Part shown: in pieces, positions 7,385 to 15,484 of the stretch | Position numbering within the stretch: the first letter of the stretch is position 1 | How the letters are laid out: each line of letters starts with the position of its first letter | From: a virus | Direction: 5' to 3' (one strand) | Length of the DNA: 43,945 nucleotides | IMG/VR virus record: IMGVR_UViG_3300030329_002264 | Span: 1-43,945 of that record | Position numbers and translations under genes: made by a program | The notes under the pieces: model-generated | What the model was told of the DNA's origin: nothing | Databases searched by the model: none | What the model saw: only the letters and a program-made list of their open reading frames with translations

Positions 7385-10300
7385 ATGACTGCTAACCAGA
7401 AAAAATTTACAAATAGCGCAAAGACTACCCTTTCAGGTTCTGTGGCTGCAGACTCAACTACATTAACTGTAAGCGGTGGGGAAGGTGCTAAATTTCCTGC
7501 TATAAATTATTATTTAAACCCTGCAACTAATTTACCTTTTCCTATTCCCTCAAGGAATAGAGTTGGAGATGATATTAATGAATGGTTTTATATAACTGTT
7601 ACTTCAGCTGCTAATGCAGCAAATTCAGAGATTATGCGAGTTACTCAGCGTAACGCAGATACATTTACTATAACCCAACCTGATGGTACACCGCGTTCAG
7701 GGGATGGAGTTTTTTCTGCTGGGGATTCTGTAGAAATACGATTAACTGAAGAATTACTTGATAATGTATTTGATATAGATCGTATAATCCCTATTGGTGA
7801 AGAACTATTTGAAGTAGCACATGGTCCTTATGCTGCTAGGTCTAAGAGGATTCCTGATCTTTATATGTCTTCTTTTTTGCATGGTCCAGGAAGTCAATAC
7901 GAAATTAATGAGAGAGTGTTTCTTAGCGGTGAAGAAGTTGCACACCGTCTAGATCCAGGACCTACTACTACTACTCGTCCGATAGTTTTTCCCAAAGATC
8001 CAGGTGCGTTTTTGGGACATCGGTGGGGAGGTATTTCTCCAATTGCTATAACTACTTATCAGAAGAGTAGAACTTTGTTGGGGTTTCTGTATTATCCAAA
8101 TACAATTTCTGGATCAAGACCTTATGGAAGTTCTCATTCTTCTTCTTTTTGGACACAAAGCACACCAGATCCTTATAATTGGCTAGATTTTCATAATGCC
8201 AGATGGGTTATTAAAAGCGTAGACGGAGTTGTTAAACATACATATTTAACCCCTGCTGATATATCAGGTCAAGAAAACACTGCTACAAGTTATATGCAAA
8301 TGCCTCTTCGGACGCATCCGTTCCGCTATGGTACTTTTATGCATGCAGGTTATTCTGGCGGTTCAGATTCGCGTAATCCAGGGGACGGAATGTTTTATAA
8401 TACTGCTCTGGAGTATACTTCAATAAGAAATATTTTATTTGATTATGATGGAGAAGTAACAAGTGAGCCAACTAAGAAAACTCTGCAACCTCCGCCTAAT
8501 ACCCCTAGTACTTCTCTACCACAATGGAAAAATCCGTTTTCTGCTGCAGAAAAACATAAAGGTGAAATTCAGCAAGGTAGTATAGCGTATTTTGCTAACC
8601 CTAGAATGAATATTGTTCAAACTAATACTACAACATTTGAAATGGCTAGAGGTTTTGAAAGCACAGGAGTTAATTTTACAGCTGAACTTGTAAGCATTAG
8701 TTACAATGCTTCAGAAACTGTTGGTACTAATCCTGGCAATAATATTACTGCTCCTTTTACCACTATCCAAATAAAAAATATCCGCAATAGCCAACATGAA
8801 GATTTTAGTAATGGAAATCAATATGCTGGAAGAGGGGGGTTTCTAACTAACGCAAATCAATATCGGTTTGGAATGTCACACGCGTTTAGTTCAAATCCTC
8901 CTGGAACTGGTAGATGGGAGTTATTAGGTCAGAATAATGACCCTGGTAGCGGGAATCTACTAATATCGCCAAGCATACCATCACTTTCTACTGATGGGGG
9001 GACCAATAATACTCAGCGTGAAGGAAGTTTTCACGGACAAAGAATTTTACCTGTTCCAGGTGCAGTATATGATTCTGGTGAATCTCATCAAAGTAATCCT
9101 GATGGTGCTGTATTTAGTGTAAACAACTCTTTAGAATACGATCACGGAGTAGACGGCTTTAGTAGTTTTACTGCCTCAGACGCTAACAGCAATCCTGCCC
9201 CCTACACTAATCAAGGATTTGTTAAGAGGACAAGATCTTTTACGATAATTGATGACGGTACTGGAGGTGGATCTTCTACGTTTACCTTACAATTAAAAGT
9301 TCATGGGAAATTAACTGCTACTGTTGGTAATCGTTTACAATTTGCGCATAGTCATCTTTCCGATAACGGTCCTGAGTTTTCTTCAGGTTGGGTCACAGGA
9401 CCATACTATAAACGAGATGCTGGAGGTGTAAAAAATACTGGGCCTGGCCATACTATTAAAGTTAGATCTTGTAGTGCAAATTTCGACAGTAACGCTGGGG
9501 CTAATACAGCTTGGGGTGTAAGAGATAACGGTGAAGGGTTTTCTGAATTCCATATACCAAATACTCCATATGGTTCATATCAGACGATTAACGGTCCTGT
9601 ATCAAATGTCTATATAGCAAGTCATCAAGCTAGTCATACATCTACATCAGTAAATTTACAGTTGGACACAGATAGTGGAACAAGGGATGATAAACTTACT
9701 GTAAAAGTAAAACCTCTGTCGGATCAATCTGTATTCCTTATAAAAATAACTGGTGAACTCTTTTATGATGCGACTAGTTATGCTTCAATGTATTTAGTAT
9801 GTGAGCATATAACAGACCCCCAGCCAAATAATAGTAGTACGTTTAAAAACTCAGGTGATACTAGTACAGCTAATGCATGTTTTCAGGTTGGTAATATGAT
9901 GCACAACCAAAAAGGTCTCTACCCCTGTTACAATACAAATACTCTTATAATAGATGGTAGCGGTAATGCGGTGGCGCAATACGGAGAACCTCATCAAACC
10001 TCTGGAGGAACTTATTCTCAGGATTATTCTGTTAGAGCAAATGTGACTCAAGGTGCTTCTACTTTAGTTCCTGATACGTGGCCTAACAATAATACTACAG
10101 CTACAAACCAACAGCCTCATTCAAACCAGACTACACTCTATGAAGGAGCTACAGATGGTGTAGCTGTAAATAACGCTGCTATGAGAGATCAAGCTTGCGG
10201 TATTTCAAATGGTTATGCACATGTTTATCCTTTTACTTCTCCTGTTATGATGCATAGGCCAGGTGTAACAGGATTTATTAGATATTCTATACGTACGGTA

Positions 10301-10504
10301 GAAGAAACTAATGCAGGTACAGTTTATTTTGGCCATGCTGAGGATGTTGTATCAAATATGATTGTTGAAGAATTAACTCATCCTTATGGTAATTTAGGTT
10401 TTGACATTCCAGGGGGATTAGATACAACACAGAATTATGCAGGACATGAGATACAGTATGACCATACAAATGCAACAGATTATAAATCAGGACCTAGTAA
10501 TTAG
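7385..10504 (+). CDS. Long tail fibre / receptor-binding protein (1,039 aa)
   Basis: The N-terminal 125 residues match the anchor domain of the next two fibre genes: TLSGSVAADSTTLTVSGGEG, an EIMRVTQRNADTFTI strand and a DSVEIRLTEELLDN close. This copy carries an insertion of about 25 residues before the WFYITV strand. The middle is a long, low-lysine, Asn/Ser/Gly/Thr-rich beta region with no recognised enzyme motif. The last 250 residues (from about 780) resemble the end of the following fibre: SVFLIKITGELFY and GFIRYSIRTVEETNAG, then YFGHAEDVVSNMIVEEL. The likely role is host surface recognition. No S74 chaperone is present in this copy, and its start directly abuts the previous stop without an obvious binding site. 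Confidence 0.75.
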   Translation: MTANQKKFTNSAKTTLSGSVAADSTTLTVSGGEGAKFPAINYYLNPATNLPFPIPSRNRVGDDINEWFYITVTSAANAANSEIMRVTQRNADTFTITQPDGTPRSGDGVFSAGDSVEIRLTEELLDNVFDIDRIIPIGEELFEVAHGPYAARSKRIPDLYMSSFLHGPGSQYEINERVFLSGEEVAHRLDPGPTTTTRPIVFPKDPGAFLGHRWGGISPIAITTYQKSRTLLGFLYYPNTISGSRPYGSSHSSSFWTQSTPDPYNWLDFHNARWVIKSVDGVVKHTYLTPADISGQENTATSYMQMPLRTHPFRYGTFMHAGYSGGSDSRNPGDGMFYNTALEYTSIRNILFDYDGEVTSEPTKKTLQPPPNTPSTSLPQWKNPFSAAEKHKGEIQQGSIAYFANPRMNIVQTNTTTFEMARGFESTGVNFTAELVSISYNASETVGTNPGNNITAPFTTIQIKNIRNSQHEDFSNGNQYAGRGGFLTNANQYRFGMSHAFSSNPPGTGRWELLGQNNDPGSGNLLISPSIPSLSTDGGTNNTQREGSFHGQRILPVPGAVYDSGESHQSNPDGAVFSVNNSLEYDHGVDGFSSFTASDANSNPAPYTNQGFVKRTRSFTIIDDGTGGGSSTFTLQLKVHGKLTATVGNRLQFAHSHLSDNGPEFSSGWVTGPYYKRDAGGVKNTGPGHTIKVRSCSANFDSNAGANTAWGVRDNGEGFSEFHIPNTPYGSYQTINGPVSNVYIASHQASHTSTSVNLQLDTDSGTRDDKLTVKVKPLSDQSVFLIKITGELFYDATSYASMYLVCEHITDPQPNNSSTFKNSGDTSTANACFQVGNMMHNQKGLYPCYNTNTLIIDGSGNAVAQYGEPHQTSGGTYSQDYSVRANVTQGASTLVPDTWPNNNTTATNQQPHSNQTTLYEGATDGVAVNNAAMRDQACGISNGYAHVYPFTSPVMMHRPGVTGFIRYSIRTVEETNAGTVYFGHAEDVVSNMIVEELTHPYGNLGFDIPGGLDTTQNYAGHEIQYDHTNATDYKSGPSN

Positions 10505-10512
10505 GAGATACT

Positions 10513-11694
10513 ATGACAAATTATCACGACATTCAGCATAAAAATAATGCTTATGGTACATTTTCTACAGGGTATAGTAATTCTGATACAACTTTAGTTC
10601 TTACAACAGGTCATGGAGCAAGGTTTCCTGATGCTGCAGGTGATAAATATTTTTTTGCTACAGTTTTAAACACATCAAATAACCTTGAAATTATAAAAGT
10701 TACTGCCAGAAGTGGCGATAGTTTAACTGTTCAACGTGCTCAAGAAGGAACAACTGCTCAAAGTATTGCTCAAGATGATCGTATTGAACTACGTATAACA
10801 GCTGGTACATTAACAACGTTAAGTGATATTGATGAGCTTGTGCCACCTCAATCTGGCAATAATGGTAAGGTTCTTACTTCTAATGGTACTGCATTGTCTT
10901 GGCAAAACATAGAAGTTGCTAACTTTATGGGGCAAAATAATCAAAACGAAAGTTTCTTTTCTTTACCTAAAGGTACTACAGCGCAGAGACCAGGTACTCC
11001 TAACGTTGGTATGATTAGATATAATACAGATTACTATGGTGGCGCTCGTCCTGAGTTTTATTCAACAGCAAACTCATGGCTACCGCTAAACTCTCCAATA
11101 TTAAATAAATATGTAATTTGTGCGTCAGCTGGCAGCAGTGGGCAAGCTTCTAGTAGTGCAGGAAAGTTTCCTAGTTCTGGTGCTAATTGGACTACTGACG
11201 GGCATACACTAAATGAGTTTACCTTAACTCCAGTTAATACAGGAACGCATAATATATTAGCAGTAGTTTTAAAACCTGCAGCTGCAGATAGTGTATTTTT
11301 AATAGAAGTTTCAGGTGCGTTCTATTCTGGTAGTGGCTATGCTTACGCAACTATAGGTAGGTCGACAGGTGAGACTGCTTCGGCTACTTCTACTGCTGCT
11401 TCTACTTTAAACGTTGCTCACCTACTAGGAGGGGGGGACGGGACATCTGTTTCTGCAACCGCAGAAGCGTGTTCAAGGTGGCATCTTAATGCTCACGTTC
11501 ATACAGGAGGCTTTGCTGTATACGATAAACCCAATACAACTAATTTTGTTAGGTATTGTATACATTTTGCTCATAGTGCTAATGACTTAATGTATTTTCC
11601 CCATCGTGGTATAGCGTCTATGGTTGTAACTGAATTAGACGGCACAGGAACTACTAAAGTAAGTTATGATTCACCACTAGAGGTGGCAAGCTAA
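10513..11694 (+). CDS. Tail fibre protein with shared anchor and shared tip domain (393 aa)
   Basis: A TAGGAG site precedes ATG 10513. Residues 1-115 form the shared anchor (TTLVLTTGHGARFP, EIIKVTARSGDSLTVQRAQ, DDRIELR). Residues about 150-195 contain a fibre-trunk motif common in tailed phages (LPKGTTAQRPGTPNVGMIRY). Residues about 258-378 form a beta tip related to the end of the 1,039-residue fibre (SVFLIEVSGAFY, FVRYCIHFAHSAND, IASMVVTEL). It is likely a second receptor-binding protein using the same attachment site as its neighbours. Function is by homology of architecture. Confidence 0.75.
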   Translation: MTNYHDIQHKNNAYGTFSTGYSNSDTTLVLTTGHGARFPDAAGDKYFFATVLNTSNNLEIIKVTARSGDSLTVQRAQEGTTAQSIAQDDRIELRITAGTLTTLSDIDELVPPQSGNNGKVLTSNGTALSWQNIEVANFMGQNNQNESFFSLPKGTTAQRPGTPNVGMIRYNTDYYGGARPEFYSTANSWLPLNSPILNKYVICASAGSSGQASSSAGKFPSSGANWTTDGHTLNEFTLTPVNTGTHNILAVVLKPAAADSVFLIEVSGAFYSGSGYAYATIGRSTGETASATSTAASTLNVAHLLGGGDGTSVSATAEACSRWHLNAHVHTGGFAVYDKPNTTNFVRYCIHFAHSANDLMYFPHRGIASMVVTELDGTGTTKVSYDSPLEVAS

Positions 11695-13073
11695 TGGTCG
11701 CTATTGCTACAAATATTGCCGAATCTACCTTAGCTTCAGGTATAAACAATAGTGTCACTTCTCTCACCGTTGCTACTGGGCATGGAGCTAAATTCCCTAA
11801 TCCTTCAGGAGATGATTATTTTTACGTAACTCTTATAAAAGTGTCAGACTATACTGCATTAGAGATTGTTAAATGCACAGGTAGATCAGGAGATGATCTA
11901 ACCGTTGTTAGAGCGCAAGACGGTACTAGCGCATTGTCTTTTATTACTAATGACAGGGTAGAGCTTCGCCCTGTAGCTGGTATCATAAATGACTATACTT
12001 CACTAATAAATGCAGGTGTACCTAAAGTAGTTGTATCTGATAGTACAGCTAATACAGATTTTCCAGTAGCATTTCATAATGAGAGCAATGCACTTCTAGA
12101 TGATACTGGTACATTTATTTATAACCCTAGCACTGGTAGATTAAGTGCGACACAGTTAGCAGGTACATTACAAACTGCAGCCCAAGCAAATATTACCTCT
12201 GTCGGTACTTTAACTTCAGCAACAGTAAGTGGTGCTACTACTACTGGTACATTAAGAATAACAGATGAGACTGATGTTTCGGTTTCATCAACTGGACATG
12301 GGCTTCAAATAGGTCCTTCTAACGGAACTAATATTGCTATGGATGGTAATGAAATCATGGCCCGAAGCAATGGAAGTGCGGCTACCCTCAATCTTCAAGC
12401 AGAAGGAGGGAAAGTAGCTATTCAGTCTGAAGTAGAAATCGAAGGTGCGCATGGTACTAACCTTTTCATAAATCACAATACATCGAGTAATACCACTTGG
12501 AATACTGCCATTAAAGCTTATAACTCTGCATTGGCACAAGGTGACTACAATCAAATACAACTAGGTAAGGCAGGTTCTAATTATAATTCAGGCGGTATAT
12601 ATTATTATTGGGATAGTGCTGGCTCAGCATCAAATAACTGGATAGGCTTAGGTCATTATGGTAACGCTGATGTTCTAAAAGTTTATGGAGATAAAGTTAT
12701 AGCGACCCATGATTTTAACTCGACTGGTAATATTACTGCTTATTATTCTTCTGACGAACGCTTAAAAGAAAATATAACAGAGATTGATAGTGCTGTTGAT
12801 AAAGTTAAAAATATCCGTGGTGTAAACTTTGATTGGGTGGATAAAGAAATAGATAGACAAGGCGGTGAAGACGGTTATTTTGTACGAAAAAATGATGTAG
12901 GAGTTATTGCTCAGGAAATAGAGGAAGTTTTACCTGAAGTTGTTGCTGAAAGAGATGACGGCTATAAAGCAGTTAGGTATGAAAAAATTATACCATTACT
13001 AATACAAGCTATTAAAGAACAACAAATAGAAATTGATAAGTTAAAGGAGAAACTAGATGAGCAAAAAAGATAG
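11694..13073 (+). CDS. Tail fibre/spike with S74 intramolecular chaperone (459 aa)
   Basis: The start overlaps the previous stop (TAATG). Residues 1-110 are the shared anchor (SLTVATGHGAKFPNPSGDDY, EIVKCTGRSGDDLTVVRAQD). The middle has repeats of the TLQTAAQANITSVGTLTSAT kind used in many fibre trunks. The C-terminus is a Peptidase_S74 (endosialidase chaperone) domain: SSDERLKENITEIDSAVDKV, then a VGVIAQEIEEVLPEVV motif and a coiled coil. Ser353 and Lys358 are the probable self-cleavage pair, so about 107 residues would be released after trimer folding. The gene overlaps the next by 17 bases. Confidence 0.85.
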   Translation: MVAIATNIAESTLASGINNSVTSLTVATGHGAKFPNPSGDDYFYVTLIKVSDYTALEIVKCTGRSGDDLTVVRAQDGTSALSFITNDRVELRPVAGIINDYTSLINAGVPKVVVSDSTANTDFPVAFHNESNALLDDTGTFIYNPSTGRLSATQLAGTLQTAAQANITSVGTLTSATVSGATTTGTLRITDETDVSVSSTGHGLQIGPSNGTNIAMDGNEIMARSNGSAATLNLQAEGGKVAIQSEVEIEGAHGTNLFINHNTSSNTTWNTAIKAYNSALAQGDYNQIQLGKAGSNYNSGGIYYYWDSAGSASNNWIGLGHYGNADVLKVYGDKVIATHDFNSTGNITAYYSSDERLKENITEIDSAVDKVKNIRGVNFDWVDKEIDRQGGEDGYFVRKNDVGVIAQEIEEVLPEVVAERDDGYKAVRYEKIIPLLIQAIKEQQIEIDKLKEKLDEQKR

Positions 13074-13239
13074 TTTTGTATGGGGGGATCATATTGATCT
13101 TAGTAATTTTTCTGAAGATGGTAGTGATTTAGTAGATAAAAATGGAAAAGTAGTAGGAGGCGGAGCAGCTGTTCCTTTAGAAGATACAACATCTTATACT
13201 TCCGATGGGGGTGGAGACACGGGGGATGATGACGAATGA
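13057..13239 (+). CDS. Small acidic protein between fibre and adhesin, unknown function
   Basis: A 60-residue product that starts inside the end of the S74 fibre gene (17-base overlap) behind an AAAGGAG site, and whose stop overlaps the next start (ATGA). It begins MSKKDSFVWGDHIDLSNFSE and ends in a Gly/Asp-rich acidic tail (TSDGGGDTGDDDE). No family is recognised. The position suggests a small accessory, for example an assembly factor or linker for the adjacent fibre or adhesin. Coupled overlaps on both sides support it as a real gene. Confidence 0.65.
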   Translation: MSKKDSFVWGDHIDLSNFSEDGSDLVDKNGKVVGGGAAVPLEDTTSYTSDGGGDTGDDDE

Positions 13240-14546
13240 CCATAACTAGTAGTGGGCAAGTTTCTCTTAACGATCTTCATGTAGAAGTAGGCGGGACATC
13301 TGGTACTCAAGTATCAATGAATGATGCCGATATACGTTCTTTAGGGCGACACCAAAATTGTACGTCAGCTGGGCATCATCAAGGGGGCGATAGAGGAATT
13401 GCTGGTTCTACAATACCTATTAATGAGTTTTATAATACTACTTGGGCTAACGATGGGCATATTGGCAATGCTCCTTATTATTCTGATATAACAAACCCTA
13501 CAGTAAGCACTTCTCAAGGTTGGTATAATTGGTATAATTGGTATACTAATAGTTTTCCATCAGGTACTACTCATATATCTCTGTTAGTTGTAGGCCCAGG
13601 AGGCGGAGCTGCAGGTACAGGATCTAACCAAGGAGGTGCAGGTGGACATGGTGGCGGGACTTTTTGGATGTATGGATTTCCTATTGAGGGCTTGCCAGGT
13701 GGATATGCAGGTAATTGGAGCGTAGTATTTCAATTTGTTCTAGGGAGAGTAGCATCGGGTAGAAATAAAGATACCAATGGTATTAACGCTGGATGGGCAG
13801 GTTTTGGGGCATTTAATAATAGCACAGGCACCTATACTCTTATAGGAGGAGTAACAGGTGCGGGCGGAGGTCGTAAGTCAAACCCTCATAATCAAGGATA
13901 TCAAGGATCTCCTGGTGCACCTTATTTTGATCACGGTGCTTGCCAAACTTATTTAGGTGATAGAAGACCTTTAGCTATGAATGGTTCTAGAGGAGGTTAT
14001 GGAGGGCCAACAGCGAGTAATAGCGCAGGAGGCGGGGGTGGAGGTGCTGGCGGCTGGCCTAACACCAATAACGTTGTTGCGGACTTTGATACTTATCCTG
14101 GGCGAGGTTTTCCTACAACTGGCATTCAAACTTTTACAGCTCACAATGGAGGCGGTAATGGTAGGGCTAATAATGGGAACGGTTACTACGTCAATCTTTA
14201 TGCTGCAAGTAGATCAACTGGGTTTGAATATGGCGGTGGTGGCGGTAGGGGAGGTACAAGTTACAGACGCGGGGGAGGGGGGACTCATCCTGATGGCAGA
14301 ACAGGTACAGAAACAGCAGCTAGTAATAACAATATTGCAGAAGGCGGAAGTAATGGAGATAATGGTCAGACAGCTAATGGTGCTTCTCACGGAGGTAATT
14401 ATGGAGGAGGCGGAGCCGCTGATGACGATGACTATGTGGGAAATGGCGGTAATGGCGGGCAAGGAATACTTCGTATATGGTTTCATAACGCTAGACTTAG
14501 CGAAGCATGGCCTTCAACAGGAGCACTATATACTAACACACTATAA
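13236..14546 (+). CDS. Glycine-rich tail adhesin / receptor-binding protein
   Basis: The start overlaps the previous stop (ATGA). The 436-residue product begins with a conserved phage tail N-terminus (SGQVSLNDLHVEVGGTSGTQ, VSMNDADIRSLG). A WYN tandem follows at about residue 96. From about residue 108 (THISLLVVGPGGGAAG) to the end it is extremely glycine-rich, with several Gly runs (GGGGGGAGG, GGGGGRGG, GGNYGGGGAADDDD). This resembles polyglycine-helix adhesins placed at fibre tips in some phages; the match is by composition and pattern. The Gly-rich DNA leaves long open frames on other strands, which are not genes. It is likely the distal receptor-binding part or a fourth fibre. Confidence 0.7.
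   Translation: MTITSSGQVSLNDLHVEVGGTSGTQVSMNDADIRSLGRHQNCTSAGHHQGGDRGIAGSTIPINEFYNTTWANDGHIGNAPYYSDITNPTVSTSQGWYNWYNWYTNSFPSGTTHISLLVVGPGGGAAGTGSNQGGAGGHGGGTFWMYGFPIEGLPGGYAGNWSVVFQFVLGRVASGRNKDTNGINAGWAGFGAFNNSTGTYTLIGGVTGAGGGRKSNPHNQGYQGSPGAPYFDHGACQTYLGDRRPLAMNGSRGGYGGPTASNSAGGGGGGAGGWPNTNNVVADFDTYPGRGFPTTGIQTFTAHNGGGNGRANNGNGYYVNLYAASRSTGFEYGGGGGRGGTSYRRGGGGTHPDGRTGTETAASNNNIAEGGSNGDNGQTANGASHGGNYGGGGAADDDDYVGNGGNGGQGILRIWFHNARLSEAWPSTGALYTNTL
13521..13549 (+). repeat. Three tandem 9-bp units coding WYN WYN WYT
   Basis: The unit GGTATAATT follows itself at 13522-13530 and 13531-13539, and a third degenerate copy (GGTATACTA) starts at 13540, within the adhesin gene. Each unit keeps frame and adds an aromatic triplet (Trp-Tyr-Asn). 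Copy number could vary by slippage without breaking the gene, and aromatic residues are typical of carbohydrate-binding surfaces. The effect on binding is not known. Confidence 0.6.
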
Positions 14547-14561
14547 TAAAGCAGGATATAA

Positions 14562-14732
14562 ATGAGTAAACCTACCCTTAATTCACTTGATACACGTACG
14601 ACTCGCCTCGAAACTGAAACCAGTATTCAGTTTAAAGATTTGTTTAATCGTGTTAAGCGCCTTGAATCTATCATGCTTGCTTCTACTGGTGCTACTCTTC
14701 TTTTACTTATAAGTATAGTTATACGGATGTAA
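14562..14732 (+). CDS. XhlA-like small membrane protein (56 aa)
   Basis: A short gene starting at ATG 14562 behind AGCAGGAT and ending with TAA at 14730-14732, one base before the next ATG. The product is MSKPTLNSLDTRTTRLETET, then a second amphipathic stretch (FKDLFNRVKRLESIM) and a C-terminal hydrophobic helix (about residues 37-54, LASTGATLLLLISIVI) ending in RM. A short coiled-coil or amphipathic N-terminus with a single C-terminal membrane span is the plan of haemolysin XhlA-type proteins, which act with holins in some phages. It opens the lysis block. The fold call is by topology only. Confidence 0.65.
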   Translation: MSKPTLNSLDTRTTRLETETSIQFKDLFNRVKRLESIMLASTGATLLLLISIVIRM

Positions 14733-14733
14733 T

Positions 14734-15222
14734 ATGGATCCAGTTACCATAGGCGCAGCTATCTCCACAGCAACTGCCGCTTTTGGGGGGATCAAGAAAG
14801 CTTTTATGGCGGGTAGGGAACTTGAGTCTATGACGCAAGATTTGTCCCGCTGGATGGGGGCAGTTTCAGATGTAGCTAATATAGAACAACGGGCTAAAAA
14901 CCCATCAATGTTTCGGAAAGTATTTAACGGACAGTCAATCGAACAGGAAGCCATAGAGGCTTTTGCTGCTAAGAAAAAACTAGAAGCACAGAGAGATGAA
15001 CTTAAAACATTTATCATGTTTACTCACGGAACAAGAGCGTGGGATGAGTTGCTTCAAATGGAAGGGCAAATTCGTAAACGTAGACAGAAAGAAGTATATG
15101 AAGCGCAGGAACGGAAAGAAAAAATTATTATCTGGACTATTGGCATATGTACCGTTGGTATCGGTATTGCTATCCTCTTGGCTTTTACTTACGGTCTCGT
15201 CTTGCTTGACAGACGCACATGA
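14734..15222 (+). CDS. Membrane-anchored conserved phage protein, function unknown
   Basis: The 162-residue product starts one base after the previous stop. The N-terminal MDPVTIGAAISTATAAFGGI is a mildly hydrophobic Ala/Gly helix, followed by a charged helical middle (residues about 28-125, GRELESMTQDLSRWMGAVSD) and a C-terminal transmembrane helix (about 131-158, KIIIWTIGICTVGIGIAILL). I recall similar proteins in marine short-tailed phages near holins, without a proven role. The last 125 bases are overlapped in another frame by a lipoprotein gene. Topology is opposite to a classical inner-membrane spanin (span at the C-terminus), so it is not called a spanin. Confidence 0.65.
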   Translation: MDPVTIGAAISTATAAFGGIKKAFMAGRELESMTQDLSRWMGAVSDVANIEQRAKNPSMFRKVFNGQSIEQEAIEAFAAKKKLEAQRDELKTFIMFTHGTRAWDELLQMEGQIRKRRQKEVYEAQERKEKIIIWTIGICTVGIGIAILLAFTYGLVLLDRRT

Positions 15223-15484
15223 GCATAAATTTGAACCAACACTAGACAATGGACATTTAACAATATGCAGATTAAAAAAGATAGAGAAAGCACATCAAAA
15301 CGCAAATGGCAGAGATGCCCATGCGTGGTGGTGTCTATACGAGGGGGCAAATGGTAGCGGGTTTCTTGAACTTATGGACTCTTATGATCTTTGTCCTAAA
15401 CAAGTTGTGTGTAATTATGACCCAAAAGAAAAACCACCAACAGTAACAGATATGCTAAAAGCAATGAAGGATGCGTTTAAATGA
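15098..15484 (+). CDS. Lipoprotein overlapping the upstream gene out of frame; possible lysis accessory
   Basis: The frame is open from 14996, but ATG 15098 is chosen because it gives a textbook lipoprotein signal: basic start (MKRRNGKKK), hydrophobic core to residue 35, and a lipobox VSSC with the lipid-bearing Cys at residue 36. The mature part is about 93 residues with four more cysteines (HLTICRLKK, HAWWCLYEG, DLCPKQVVC) and probable disulphides. The first 125 bases lie inside the end of the preceding gene, so both encode their hydrophobic segments in the same DNA. The arrangement resembles Rz/Rz1 nesting, but the mature domain is Cys-rich rather than proline-rich, so an outer-membrane spanin role is only a possibility. 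It ends in the next gene's start (ATGA). Confidence 0.7.
   Translation: MKRRNGKKKLLSGLLAYVPLVSVLLSSWLLLTVSSCLTDAHEHKFEPTLDNGHLTICRLKKIEKAHQNANGRDAHAWWCLYEGANGSGFLELMDSYDLCPKQVVCNYDPKEKPPTVTDMLKAMKDAFK

Noticed and set aside
13981-14565. 194-residue open frame on the plus strand, overlapping the adhesin
   Set aside because: It is a shifted reading of the glycine-rich repeat DNA (Gly codons read as Met/Glu/Val/Leu), with no binding site and low-complexity product.
14734-15484. Classical Rz/Rz1 spanin pair
   Set aside because: The upstream product has its membrane span at the C-terminus and the lipoprotein is Cys-rich rather than proline-rich; only the nesting is similar.
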